The notes beneath the pieces were generated by a model, which was not told where the DNA came from, did no database searches, and was given only the letters and a program-made list of their open reading frames with translations. Of a DNA stretch of 64,000 nucleotides, positions 23,935-36,170 are shown one piece after another. The stretch is from assembly GCA_009733575.1 (NCBI GenBank), contig ML769553.1, positions 62,001 through 126,000 of the forward strand, read 5' to 3'. Within the stretch, counting starts at the first letter, position 1. Each line of letters opens with the position of its first letter. The position numbers were made by a program, and so were the translations under genes. Source of the stretch: Gymnopus androsaceus JB14 (lineage: Eukaryota > Basidiomycota > Agaricomycetes > Agaricales > Omphalotaceae).

Positions 23935-24588
23935 CATCAGCAAAACCTGGGTGAAGGTCATAGCAGCTATAGCAATCTATAGCAAGTCATAGCAGCCATA
24001 GTGCTATGAAATGCTATGAGCTGCTATGAGTTGCTATGAGCTGCTATGAGATCACCGCGTACTTGAGCCAGCTGTCCACATTTTGACAGCTGTCACTCTC
24101 TTCCATTGATAGTATATAGCATCAACTAGCCGTCGTAACTTCCCCAAGCTCCCTTCCTTCCCTCCCAAATTTCTTTTTTTCCCAAGTTGTTTCTGAGTTG
24201 CTTTGGCTCAGCGTTCTCGGTGAGTTTCATTCAAGCCATTCAATGTCTAATTTAGCATTGCATACTATACTGTAGCTTTATCCATGCTATATACTAGTTA
24301 CCGTAGCTCTGCTTAGGTAGACTATCCTACTATGTACTACTAATCCAATATATATGATTTATTATAATTATTTGGTCCCGCAAGGGAACAATTCCAAAGA
24401 CAACAAAAAAAAATGAATTGAAAGACTGACAGATGATGCAATGATGTGCCGTGAAATGCGAAATCCGTAGCAACCCATAGTGATCCATAGCTCTGGATAG
24501 ATGGGGACCTTGCTATGGGTGCTATGGGTGCTATGAGTGCTGGATAGCGCTATCCAGCGCTGTCCAGTACACCCAGGTTTTGCTGATG
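23935..24588. mobile_element. CATCAG-end element, 654 bp, TSD GA
   Basis: Inverted ends CATCAGCAAAACCTGGGT and ACCCAGGTTTTGCTGATG are flanked by GA on both sides (23933-23934, 24589-24590). It is the uninterrupted homologue of 11485-13206. Subterminal CTATGAGCTG and CATAGCAG words recur. No coding capacity. Confidence 0.9.
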
Positions 24589-24794
24589 GAGTCCACACGG
24601 AACTAGGCATAATGTCTAGCTCGCTATTGGCAAGGCAAAGATGGATATACTTCTGAGGCTGTTCATGGAATGTTTTTGAACACCATAGAACTTCACCGAG
24701 TCATAAATTTGGAGGACATGCAGTTTTTGAGGCAAAAGAAAGTGACTCAAGTTCATCTAGGATGAAATTTCAAGCATTGCCATTCAGAGTTATG

Positions 24795-25477
24795 TGTTAT
24801 GACCCAGCACCACCTGTACTAGGACCCACCAACTTTTCTTGCCAAACCCCACTTATTTGGTTAAACTCATTAACTGTATCCATGTGCACTGATTCATGCA
24901 CAGCTATTGACTCATATTTAACTCACCTATACTCATTAATACTGACTCAGATAAGATCTGACTCATTGACTCATAATTACTCTTTAACTCATAAATGCTC
25001 ATTGACTCACAATTACTTACTTAATCATAATTACTCTTTAACTCATAATTACTCATCTACTCATACTCACTCATATGACTCATTCTCAAAGCTGTAGAAC
25101 ATAGCCACATTCCAGTAGTATAAAAGCCAGAGATACTTACCTGTAACCCCAGCTTGATTATTCTAGGAATATAGTCTTTGAACTACCTTTGGGAACAAAG
25201 GGTCGAGCTCATTATTGTCTCTGACAATAATACCTCTCCATCTCTCTCTCTCTATTCTCTCACACACATTCTGGTTCTGGACTCTTAACTCAACTTATAC
25301 AACCTTGGATTCAGACTCTTGACTTGACTTGCTCACACACATCCCAGGACTCCATACATTTGTAGTAGACTTATTTGCTACAGCAACTACCCCTTGAAGA
25401 CTTAACACTGGAAGTCTTAACCATACAATCACACATTGATAGACACACATAGTTCTCAAAGTAGTTGAGACCTAACA
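24795..25477 (+). mobile_element. Solo LTR, 683 bp, TSD TTATG
   Basis: Ends TGTTATGACCC and GAGACCTAACA are flanked by TTATG at 24790-24794 and 25478-25482. A TATAAAAG promoter word lies near 25118. An imperfect microsatellite of ACTCATAATTACTC type spans 24960-25085. It is inserted into LTR A copy 3. Confidence 0.9.
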
Positions 25478-26630
25478 TTATGGATTTCCCCAAGATTAAG
25501 TGTGCTGAGATGATTTATTGAGGAAGATTATTTATTATTTTAAATTTATGGACATGTCTTGATCTCTTTCATATTATTTCTTTGTTTTAGTATTTTTCCG
25601 AGATGTACCAGTATATGAGGTTAGCTACATTCTATGTGGCAATCCAAGTTAGACTTGAGACCTGAAACACAGTTCTATCTTAGGACCTGTAGTGATTCGT
25701 ACATGCTCAGACATGTCTACATCATCCTCTACAACCTTTGAAATGGGTGGCCTTCTTGTAACCTCAATAATACTGAGGCAATTCATTCTACTTCCCGGCT
25801 ATTAAGTCGAGCATTCCTGGTTTGCATCTCGGAGAGAGGTCACATCAGTCTTAGGAGTGCAGGTGGAGCCTAATGTGCACATCTTGACGAGCCCGTTGTT
25901 GATTAGGAAGGTCTTGGACCCAAGTGTTGGCTTGGTGTAGTTTTAGGGAGGAAGCTCCTTGGAGTGTTAGCTAGCTTACCAACAGATTCTACCTTTTGCC
26001 CACTCTTTACTGTGTGTTAAAAACACCTACTCAAGTGACTTGCATGGCAGTCATATAAGCTTGTTAGGTAACTCGCAGGATTCCCTGAGAGTGGGAGTAT
26101 CATTGCGCAGCAATGTAAAGGCTCCCAATTCATGCTAAGTCATTTGTTGAATTGATGTACTTGACCTGTCCTTGGGTGTTTCACCTCGGATATGCAAAGT
26201 TGTTTGTTGAGTCAGCATACTTGACCTGTGCCTCGGTGTTTGTGTGGATACGCAAAGTTGTTTGTTAAGTCAGCATACTTGACCTGTGCTTTGGTGTTTG
26301 CTTTCCCCCTCAATTAGTTCAGTGCATTGTCATACATTAGTTGGCTTTTCACAACTTTCATCCAATACAAACCTTGTTCATTTGCACCGCCTGTGCCACT
26401 GTTGAGTGCTTTTCTCTTCAAATCAATCAGTAGTCGAGGGAACCTTTGACAACCTCCTTCCTTGCATTAAATTAAACCTTTTGGATTGAATCTGATTGGG
26501 GTGATTGTTGTTTGGTTGGTTTTCATACCTAGCACAAATCTAACTCATCATTGCTACACCATACTGCGCATAGGACTTTGATTGAGGTGCATTCACAAAG
26601 TTAAGTATGGTACCATTACACATACTGTTA

Positions 26631-27243
26631 CAGTATTTAACCAGTCCTTTGGACAGTCAAAATAAAATCTTTTTGTTGAGTGTGCCACAGAGCATATGAT
26701 ATCAAAATAACTATCTAGGATCCTTGGGTAGCATCTGAGCTATGCTGGTGCCAAACCACTTGTACGTAGCCTGCATGTAGCAATGGCAATGGGCAGTGCA
26801 CGGTGACAGCCCTAAAACCAGTGTTTCCGGCTTGTTTAAACAGTGTGACATTTGGCGGGCAATGACGCCGTGACATACATGACATTTGTCACGCTTGGCA
26901 TCACATTTTGTTCACAGGACTTGCAATTCTTTATCTCTTCATGTGAAATTGATATCAGTAGTTCATCTCATTGTTCTTTATAGTGTAGAAAGACTCATAT
27001 GGAAATAGGAAAACATAAGAGCTGTAGGTAGCTCATTCAAATTTTTGATGATATCTCTCCGACACAGTAAAACAACATATAAAATGCCACCAACAGTAAG
27101 AGAGAGCATTTCTGTGGAGAATATTGTGAAATGGACCAATGCACATATAAAAATCCCCTATTAGCCTCCAAGCAGGCCATAAAGCTTGAGAAAATGTAAC
27201 TGTTCAAACAAGTGATCATGTCCAAAGGACTGGTTAAATGCTG
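26631..27243. mobile_element. TA-flanked miniature element (Tc1/mariner-pogo type ends), 613 bp
   Basis: Inverted ends CAGTATTTAACCAGTCC and GGACTGGTTAAATGCTG lie between TA dinucleotides (26629-26630, 27244-27245). Deleting the element restores the LTR A sequence on both sides. CAGT ends with a TA duplication are typical of Tc1/mariner and pogo elements. No open transposase frame is present. Confidence 0.82.
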
Positions 27244-27471
27244 TACTCTGCAACCTCTTGGGTAGAATAGGTCCTCAGTAGATTTTAACTATCAGCTTGG
27301 GCTCACTATAGTTCTCTTATTGACCATGTTTTGTTACAAACAGAACTTAGGATTATTCTTTCTGTGCAGTTCTAGCCTTAGCCAAAAAATTGGTGTATCA
27401 ATACATTGAAATGCACAGTACAGTGCACACAAATAAATGCAATTAAATAATATATATTCCAAGACTACTTA

Positions 27472-27693
27472 CATCAGTAAAAACTGTTTTGAGCCCAGGA
27501 GGACCTGAGGTCTCCTAGGCCTGTTAGGCAACCTGAGGCATCCTAGTTGGCCCAGGAAAAAGGGCAAAACTTTGGACACCTCAGGTATCCTAGTCATCCT
27601 AAGTGTCCTGGGACATCCTGAGACATCCTAGAACATCCTGGGATGTCCTGAGGACCTTGGATCCTCCTGGGCCCAAAACAGTTCTTTCTGATG
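27472..27693. mobile_element. CATCAG-end miniature element, 222 bp
   Basis: Inverted ends CATCAGTAAAAACTGTTTTG and AAAACAGTTCTTTCTGATG. The flanks TA and CT do not match. Tandem CATCCTGGGA-like words fill the centre. Confidence 0.78.
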
Positions 27694-30401
27694 CTGATAG
27701 TTACACAGTATGCTACACCATCTCATGTAATATCAACAGAGAAAACTATCTGTTGCACCATCCAAGTACTCACAAGGAACAAAACCTGCCAGAAAAATGG
27801 AGCTGCAAAAAATAAAAACATTAGCACATGAAACAGTAGGGCAGCAAGAAGAATTTGCACTTGCATTGTGACTAACAACAGGTTTGTTCTAGCTGCTTCG
27901 GAGGTTTGGGCTGAATATGAATATTAACCGAACTGATTATTAGGAAACAAACCAAAAATGAAGAAGAAAATTCACCTTAAATATGTGCCGGTCCACCCCT
28001 CACCTTGTCAATGCCAACACATTCAATCCGAAATTGATATCCATGTGGAGTGGATAGCTGAGCGAGCTGCAGTGTGCCAGCTGCAGAATACGGATGGTTA
28101 TGCATCCAGGAAAGTAGATGGTGAGATGCAAACATACTTGGGTAAAGCGGAAGCAGGATCAATGGCAGCGTCTTCTGACCCTTCTCATCAACCACAAAAC
28201 TGGGTGAAGGTTGATCAATAAATATATCTACCATCTATTGATCATTGCTGGACCAGCCATTGGAAAGTGCTTCAGGGCAGTTTGAGGGCAGTTAAACCTC
28301 GAGAAAATTGGTGTCATTGCTGAATTTGGAGAATTTACTGTCTCAGAATACAGTTTACTAACTGCAGAAGTGATGAAAATGGCTTTTGGTTGGAGTTCCA
28401 ATTAAATGAGCAGAGTTTACATCGAGTTTAGGAAAGAAGGCCAGACACTTATAAGTTAAGTGCCAGTTTAGAAAACCCCCAAACTCATGGACCCCTTCAA
28501 GTCTCATCATTTCTAGTAAAACATAGAAAAGACACATTAATTGAGAGGCAATAAGAGATTGAACAGGTGACACACATTTTGAAAACTCTAAGTCAAGTTT
28601 GCAAGTGGTAGCAAACAGGGAGTCATGTAAAAAAAGTGAAAGAAAAGAGTAAATAGGTCGCAATGCACGTGCAACTATATAGCTAGTTTGAACTTTTGGA
28701 GATTGAAATGACTTTAGGATTCCAAATTTCCTCACAGCCATGCATGGACTGCACCACTGGCTGTTGCAATACCTCCCTACTCAATAATTTGCAATCATGA
28801 AGTTGCACTATGGATAGACTTAGTCAGACATGACCTGTGATGTATGAGATCTCAGTTTGATGCGTGAAAGGACAAAAAGTGCATTGTATGAGTGCCAATA
28901 ACTTCTCCAAGATATAATTGAATTTGAAAGATTGTACAAGAATATATATTAGTAGATTGTACCCTTAAGTATGCTAGAACATTCTATGTAGCATTGCATA
29001 CAATTCCAGGCCTCCCTACACATGTCTGGGAAATTTCTCAAGAGTATGGAAGTTTGCTATGGGTGAGTTTGGATGTATAAGTTTTATACCACCCATACAC
29101 CCCATAGCACTCATACTTTTGTGAAACTGCTGATGGAATAGATGCATTGGCACAACTGGGAGATGTGGTATTGAATAAACCAGCCTTGACCTTGGAGGGT
29201 GAAACAGAGTTTTGAACTTCTTTGTGCCCTTGGGAGAGGGAGAAGCTTCAACTTGGATCTAACAACACAGATTTCAAATGAATTTACATGAAATTTTTTA
29301 AAAAAATATACACCATTGTCAAGGTCCTTGTTGGTTTCCATATAGTCATTGTCACTGCCAATGTCTGCAGAAACATCTGGGTCTTCCTCATCACTGGAAA
29401 TTTTTACAATGTGGCTGGTCTTGACTGGAACTCAAGGGGATCAAAGATTTTTTTTTTATTACACAGGATTGAAATTTTTTTAATGGCCTCAAAGAGTGAA
29501 CCGGCCAACCCTGTGATGTGACAATTGCCTTATTAGGGTGTCAAAGCTGTATATCATGATGTAAGTGTGACATCTGATGTCACCATATGTCCCCTATAGG
29601 TACCAGGTACCAGTCACCTTCATTTCCATACACAACCCATACATTCCCCACTGCTCCAATAGCTCATTGAGCTTAACAAAAGTAGCAGAAACCATGTGAA
29701 AAAAACTTCAAGCCTTCAGAAACCTAGTATTTCAACCAAACCTCACTGACAAAAGGTTGGGTAAAATTTTTTTTTTAGTGGTCTCGCAAGGTGAACCAAC
29801 CAACCACCGGAGTGTACCGGTCCGTAATCCCGGTTCCCCCTTGCTGGCACTAGGAAACAAAGACAATCAGCAAAATATTGAATAAAAAAGTACAATTAGC
29901 TTACTTTGAGTACCAAATGCCTCATTGAAATGGTCCTCATCATGATCATGACAAGATATGGTATGTGGAGAGCCCAGGCACATGTTACTGCCCTCATTAG
30001 CATTGGCATCCCCCTCTTCACCAGAGTCAGCAGCAGTAGCACATTGCTGGCAGCTGGATTACTACAGTAGTGTAAGGCCTCAAAATCAACAAGAAAAAAA
30101 TTTACATTGTTGCTTCTTGTAGTCTTCTGCTACTCAGGAACAGCAATGCAATATTGTTGATCAGAGGAGGTGGATGATCCAGGTATGAAAGACTGTGGAC
30201 CAGGATCAACAGGAATAAGAATTAAGGGAAGTTGAACAGGCAAAGGAAATGCTGCTTGCATTGTGTAATTCTTTGCAGGTCCATCCATCAAGAGCAGGAT
30301 TGCTTTACAATCAAAAAGGTATATTCCTGTCTTTCAAAAAGCTGAAGCAATGGTCATGTTCTTGAATGTAATGCCTTGTGCATATGCATAATGTTTGAGT
30401 A
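27694..30401. other. 2.7 kb without a recognisable gene
   Basis: Open frames here, such as 27977-28234 and 28358-28741 on the minus strand, matched no family I recognise and have a base composition like the surroundings. The stretch is probably decayed transposon sequence. Confidence 0.45.
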
Positions 30402-30748
30402 CATCAGGAAAAAATGGTCTGGGCCCAGGATGACCCCAGGTTACTTAGGCAGCCTAGGCCACCTAGGAATAATGTGAAAACTTTGGGCACCTCAGGTATT
30501 CTAGACCTCCTAAGCCTCCTAGGAATTCTGAGGGTATCCTCAGGTTGCCCCAGGGTGCCCCAGGATGCCTCAGGACAGCCCAGGATGGCCCAGGATGGCA
30601 CCCAGAATGCCTAGGAGGCTTAGGAGGCTTAGGAAGCCTAGGAGGCCTAGGAAACCTGAAGTGTCCAAAGTTTTTGCATTATTCCTAGGTGGCCTAGGCT
30701 GCCTAAGTGACCTGGGGTCATCCTGGGCCCAGATCATTCTTCCTGATG
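30402..30748. mobile_element. CATCAG-end snapback element, 347 bp, TSD TA
   Basis: The two halves are inverse copies over about 95 bp, from CATCAGGAAAAAATGGTCTG through GGGCCCAGGATGACC to AGGAATAATG and ACTTTGG. It is flanked by TA on both sides (30400-30401, 30749-30750). The centre is composed of CCTAGG, GGATGCC and CCAGGATGGC repeats. It is the most symmetrical member of the family. Confidence 0.87.
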
Positions 30749-30784
30749 TAGAATTTATTGTCAATTTGCCCAAGTAATGCAAGC

Positions 30785-31990
30785 CTATTTAAGTATATGC
30801 ATTTGGAAGCATGAGTATCTAAGCAAAATATTACAATGAAGAGCATGCCTTCCAGCTCTTTGCAAGAAGACTGAATACACTGACATCACAAGGCTGTAGA
30901 GCATGTGTTTTATGAGCAGGAAGACAAATAATAAGTATGTGGTGTTCTTCTGCATACTTGCAGAAGTTATAGGTACAGTGAGAATTGTGACCATTGAGGA
31001 TAAGCAAATGATAACTGTTTTTATGGCTACAAAGAGCAGAGGCTGGTTCAAAATCTTTCTTCAACCACATGAATCTCCGTTCCTGATCAGTCTAACCATT
31101 CTCTGAGATCAAATACTCAGTAAAAAGTGGATCCTTTTGAATATTACAGCTGGATGGAGAGCAGAACCGTCCATACATACTGCTTCAAGAATTGTGACAA
31201 GATCTCAAGTGCCAAGCTCAATAGAAATGACTGTTTTCTGATTATGATATTGTTAGGATCATGCAAGAACCGGGACTAGCTGAGGGTTCCCGGATGGAAC
31301 CAAGGTTACCGAAGCTTCGGCTAGCAACTGGAAGGTGATGGATGTTGGTGAAGCTATTAGCAACACCCTCGCCATGCTGTAGTGTCCGATGAGGATGAGC
31401 AAAGTTTAGCGAGACAAGAATTGTTGACGTTGGCTAGCCAACGGTTGACCAAGACAATACTAAGACAAGTGGAAGTTACTTCAGAGAGGATATGGTGTAT
31501 CCAAGATGATATTTAAACTAAGGTACGACAATTGAGTATAACTACTTATATACTGTATCGACCATCAGACCCGAGTAGGTAAAAGACAATAAGTATGTGA
31601 TGCCGGATCGTCCGGCATATAAATATGGAAAGTGTATTTAGTTAAAAGACAAAAAGATAATAGAAACAAAAGAACAATAAGGTGGCCAAGTATGACTGAG
31701 ATATAATCGGCTGATAGTTACCGAGCTGTTGCGCGGAAGCTTTCGGTGGCAAGCCGAAACACCTCAGCTTGCATGGATATAACAGATATACCAGAACTGC
31801 AGTCCATTCCCCAACACCCATCTGAATTCCTTTCTTATCCATATTGTAGATGTTTTCAAGAGGGATCTGATACTGAGCAACAACTTCCTTAAGAATATCA
31901 TAAAGTACAGCTACCGCAGCTGGAGTGAGAGAACTTGCACAACATTCCTGAACTGCTTGGCCTGAAAGCCCCAGGCTGGGCCAAGCCAAG
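30785..31990 (-). pseudogene. pogo-like DDE transposase relic, interrupted by an LTR
   Basis: Before the inserted LTR the minus strand reads YQIPLENIYNMDKKGIQMG, the first catalytic-Asp block of pogo/Tigger transposases. After it come VCMDGSALHPAVIFK, LLILNGHNSHCTYNFC, ICLPAHKTHALQPCDVSVF and AKSWKA, the DDE core. The second catalytic Asp (normally DGHNSH) is Asn, and stops and frameshifts interrupt the reading, so the gene is dead. A short minus-strand frame at 33154-33438 (DPSTEEHMQCALIAIHESG) might be a separated N-terminus; that is uncertain. Confidence 0.75.
31251..31784 (+). mobile_element. Solo LTR, 534 bp, TSD GATAT
   Basis: It starts TGTTAGGATCATGC, ends GCATGGATATAACA, and is flanked by GATAT at 31246-31250 and 31785-31789. 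It splits the pogo-like transposase relic. CpG content is higher than in the surroundings, so it is the more recent insertion. Confidence 0.9.
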
Positions 31991-34900
31991 CTGTGACCTT
32001 TGGCCCAGCCTGAGTTTTGTGAAGCCGTGAGCCAGGGCCTCAGGCCGGGGCTTTTGAGAGTAGTATGAGGATGGTATTTCCTGGAATTTTTGACCTCAAA
32101 AATGCTACTTCCAGTCTTTGAAGCAGCAATTTTTTTCTATTTGACTCAATTTTCTGCCAATCATTTCCTTTTATATTAAATCTCACTTGACCCAGATCTC
32201 GCAACCATATCAACCCAATGCACAGTTTAATTTATACTTACACATCCCAAACTTCAACTATATTACTTACCATTTACTGTGCTACCTTATTTCTTACTCA
32301 TCTACTACTGTGCTGCTGCGGCACAGCTCTATGGCTCCCTTTGACTATATTATTTACTTCTTAATCTTTCCATATATATTCAGTCCTTTAGTATGTAAGC
32401 TAGCCAGATGAACCCATGTGCCCCAGATTCAATATTTTGCAACATGAACCCACTTGTCCTTGGCTGCCATAAAGTCTAGATCTACTTACACTCAATTTAC
32501 CAGCATTAGTCCAAAACGACTTTGTTATTCCCAGTGCTTACCCTGTTTCACTCTGTCTTTATCTGTCATATCTTTCTGCCCAGCGGTTCTTCGTGACGTT
32601 TTCCGATTTCATTCCTACTATTTTCTCAACCCTATCTAATATCCACCTCAGCTACCCAAGGCATTTGCAACGCTTCCTAACAGCAAGACCTCTGACTATT
32701 AAAGTGAGCCTGAAGTGTTGGACAAGGGACAAGGTATGCTTTTGCAGCTTTTGGACAGAGACCAAGCCACTGTCAGTGACTAGTTCCTCACAACACAAGG
32801 TACCAGGCATCACAACTTCCAACTTAGGCAAAGACAAGAATGATGAGTAAAAGAAAAGAAGAATGTATTGAGGACTAGGAGGTACTGCCAAGATTGAAGC
32901 TAAGGACTATGCTACAGCTACAACTACTATATATACTACTGTACAAGTCCTAGACCCATAACCCTATGCCCTGTACATACTGTAACAATGCATGAAACTA
33001 TGAAGTACAACAGTATCAATGTCTGTAGGTAATAAGTGATCATACATGTGTATCCAGCACCGAATGCAGCATCCTAGCATGAGGTGTGATCAAAGTGATT
33101 GAAGGATGATCCAATGATCAAGGATCAAACAATCATACAAGATCATACATGTGTCAATGAACTATAAATGAAACATTAGTAAACAACACAGCCACATGTC
33201 TAAACAAGCGCTCACTTAAGTAAGTGCCAAGATATACAAAGACAAATAGAAGAAACAGATAAGTAATGGTCCATGTGGCATGAGATAAAATAAAGTGTTT
33301 GTAACAGCCACCAGATTCATGGATGGCAATTAGGGCACATTGCATGTGCTCCTCAGTTGAAGGATCATCAAGAGCATTGGCATCAGCACTAGAGATGAGA
33401 GCAGGCATATTTTTGTCAGCATTGGGAGTGTTTGACATGCTGGAAAGTCAAGACAAGGACAAGATGCAGGTTAAAATGGAAAAAAAAAAACTCGGCATCT
33501 TACTCTTGTATAAATATGGTTTCAAATCTCAACCTCGAGTGCATTTTAGATCAAGGTAGGACATAATGGGACCATAGGTTAACGTATCTTGAGCATATGC
33601 AATAGAGTATGTATGTGTAGAAGTGCTGAGGGATTGTAGATGGAAAGGTGATAGGTGGCCCAAAGACTAGCACATTGTGCAAAATGTGCACAATCTAATG
33701 ATTGTAAGGCCTCCGGGCTGTGAGGCTAAGAGGCGGGAAAGGCTGGTATGCAGACAGAGATATAGCAGAAGCTGGATACCAGCTAAGAGCCTTCAAATCC
33801 CACCAAACGTCAACACAACCCAATCTATTGAGTAGAGCAATGTATGTGGCAGGAAGAAGAAGAACTAAGGTTACATAAGCACTGGAATGACAGTTAAGCT
33901 GCCAGTGAATCTATAGCTGTTACAATGATGGAGCAAAGGTAGCATTCAGAGTCAATTATGATGAGAGAGGCAGTGGCAACATACCAGTATCCCCCCCTCC
34001 AGCTAAAACCAATAAATGTTGGGTTTTGGATGGTCATTGAGAGTGATGTTTTTTAGTGCTCACAAACAGTGAGCACAATCCTGAGGACCAAAAAAAATCA
34101 GGGAATTAATTCCAGATACAAGGTATCTCTGAGTACATACCTCATTGATTGCTGAAAGTCTTGAGGCAGTCCAATGTTTCATTAAGTAGGTATGGAGAAC
34201 AATGTTTTGGATCATCAGACATGTTCCAACAAGTGAATGTGGCACATTTTGTACCTACATCTTATTAATAGATAATCAATGGCTTAAGATAAGTGATGGA
34301 TTATCTCTTCAGAGGGTGTAGAAAGGATTGGCTCTGCATGAAAAGGCCAGAGAAGAATGAGTCAACAACACACAATGCACTTTGCAGAAGGAAAGCTTGA
34401 AATAATTAAGAAATTCACAGGTGACCCTGGCAATCATCCATCACTGCTTGATCTTGTCTCCTCCTGCCTCTAGCTCATGTTCAGAGCATTGTCTCATGTT
34501 GGTTTACATCATGGATAACACCAATTTCATTTTGAATGCAATTTACAGTCTCTAGCAAGCAAGTGGCTCACTACCCAGTCTGGCCCACTTCCCAGCGGGC
34601 AATGGTACATTTCAGCCCTTGGAATTCTGAATTTTGGACAGACTCCCAAAAAAACACCTTTCAATTGAGCTCTGAAAGCAATGGTTTCAATGCAAATTGA
34701 ATTCATTTATTTCATCACAAGAACAAAAGTATCTGTTTTGGAGAACCCTTTCAGCTGGTTCCTGAAAGACAATACTGTAGCATTTTGATCACTTTGTAAG
34801 TCACAGGTCACAGGGCATCCAAATTCACTTTTGAGATACCACCATAAACCCTATTCCCGGAAAAAAAAATTCCTGCGGAACATTCTTATCTATGAGCTTG

Positions 34901-35293
34901 CGTAGTATCTTTGCATGGCATTTGCAATTTCTTCACCGCCATCACCTGCTTGTAATCCCATACCTTGCAACTTTATTACTACCTTATTTGCACTACCTGG
35001 CCTTGCCCTAAGGCCTATAATAATGCAGCTCAAGTTCCAACTTGATCCCTCTGTGACGAGTCCTGTGGTCCCTGAAAATCCATCCAGCTTTTGTCTCAAC
35101 TCTTCCTTTCACTCCTGCACCACCATCTATATCTTATGGCAGCTTCAAGTATGATTTATGCCAACCCAAATATGTTGAACAGCAAGTGAGATAAATGGTG
35201 AAATCACATTACTAACCAAGTGTAAGGCTTGAGGAGTGGAACAATTGTGTGAGAGTTTAAGTATTGTCTGAGAGGACAGTAACACAGTATGCA
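31991..35293. other. 3.3 kb without a recognisable gene
   Basis: No convincing coding region or complete element was delimited. The minus-strand frame at 33154-33438 is discussed with the pogo relic. The stretch has the A+T bias and CpG scarcity of decayed repeats. Confidence 0.4.
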
Positions 35294-36170
35294 GTAAGGC
35301 TTTTTAAAAACATACTGATAAGACTTCGTAGAGCTTTTGTAAAGAGCTACGATAACTTCTGGAGCCCCGGGAATATGGCCGGGCAGCTGCTAAAGTCCGG
35401 CCTGGCACCCAGGGCGCTTATCCGGCAGCCCACGGCACCTTCGGCACCCTCCCAAAATGGCAGAGACCATCAAATACTGTTTATCCATAAGTTTTTAAAA
35501 AGATTGTGATAAGGTGATACACCTAGCCCGATGCCCGCCCACTGGCACCTATAGCATAGTGCGCTCACCGGCGCTTATTTCCCGCCCTCCGGCGCTTATT
35601 TTGACAAAAAATGTCGGTGATTAGGCTTGATAAATACTGAAAAAATCATGAAAAATACTGAAAATATTCAGGCAGTGGGAATGCACCCTGTACCGACTTT
35701 AATTTTTGTCACATGATTTGGGACTTGATTTTAGCGCCCACAGGGGCTATTTTGCGGAAAAATCGAAAATTAAGCCTCATAAATCCCGGAAAAATCCTGG
35801 AAAAATTGTAAAAAATGTGGAAAATATTCAGGGATGTATCAGAATCACATGACCCTGGATCTTTTGCAAAAAAAATCCAATAATGGATAATAATCACAAA
35901 AAAATCAGAAATTTCTCATAAAACAGCAGCAGGGGTAGGGATATACACCATACCAAATATGGTTATGATGACATTCTATAGATATGATTAGAGTGGCACT
36001 GTAAAATACGGTCATAGTGGCACTATAAAATATGGTCATGGTGGCATTGTATGAATATGGTTAAAGTGGCACTATATTTACAGTGGCACCAGTATGATTA
36101 CAGTGGCACTATAAAATATGGTCATGCTGGCACTGTATGAGTATGGTTAAAACATTACCATATAAATTAT

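Larger units (their letters stand above)
22855..26550 (+). mobile_element. LTR family A, copy 3, nested in copy 2, TSD TTGC
   Basis: It starts TGATACACCAATTTTTCGG and ends ATCTAACTCATCA, flanked by TTGC at 22851-22854 and 26551-26554. It is itself interrupted by two CATCAG-end elements (23637, 23935) and a 683-bp solo LTR (24795-25477). It has three internal units near 26130-26300, the third with a changed junction. CpG decay relative to copy 1 is clear, for instance ACGGCGGTCGTA becoming ATGGCAGTCATA. Confidence 0.85.
20807..27400 (-). mobile_element. LTR family A, copy 2, host of nested insertions, TSD ATAC
   Basis: The inverted ends are TGATGAGTTAGATTTGTGC at 20807 and AAATTGGTGTATCA at 27400, flanked by ATAC at 20803-20806 and 27401-27404. 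Removing three insertions (21565-21965 hAT, 22855-26550 LTR A copy 3, 26631-27243 TA-element, each with one duplicate) leaves about 1870 bp collinear with copy 1. It carries three of the internal units of about 57 bp. Many CpG sites of copy 1 are TpG or CpA here, so this is an older copy. Confidence 0.85.

Noticed and set aside
28358..28741. 127-codon minus-strand frame as a gene
   Set aside because: No motif, signal or splice context was recognised and it lies in decayed repeat sequence.
30404..30782. Repeated short frames rich in Leu, Gly, Ser and Pro
   Set aside because: They are translations of the CCTAGG-type repeats in a snapback transposon on both strands.
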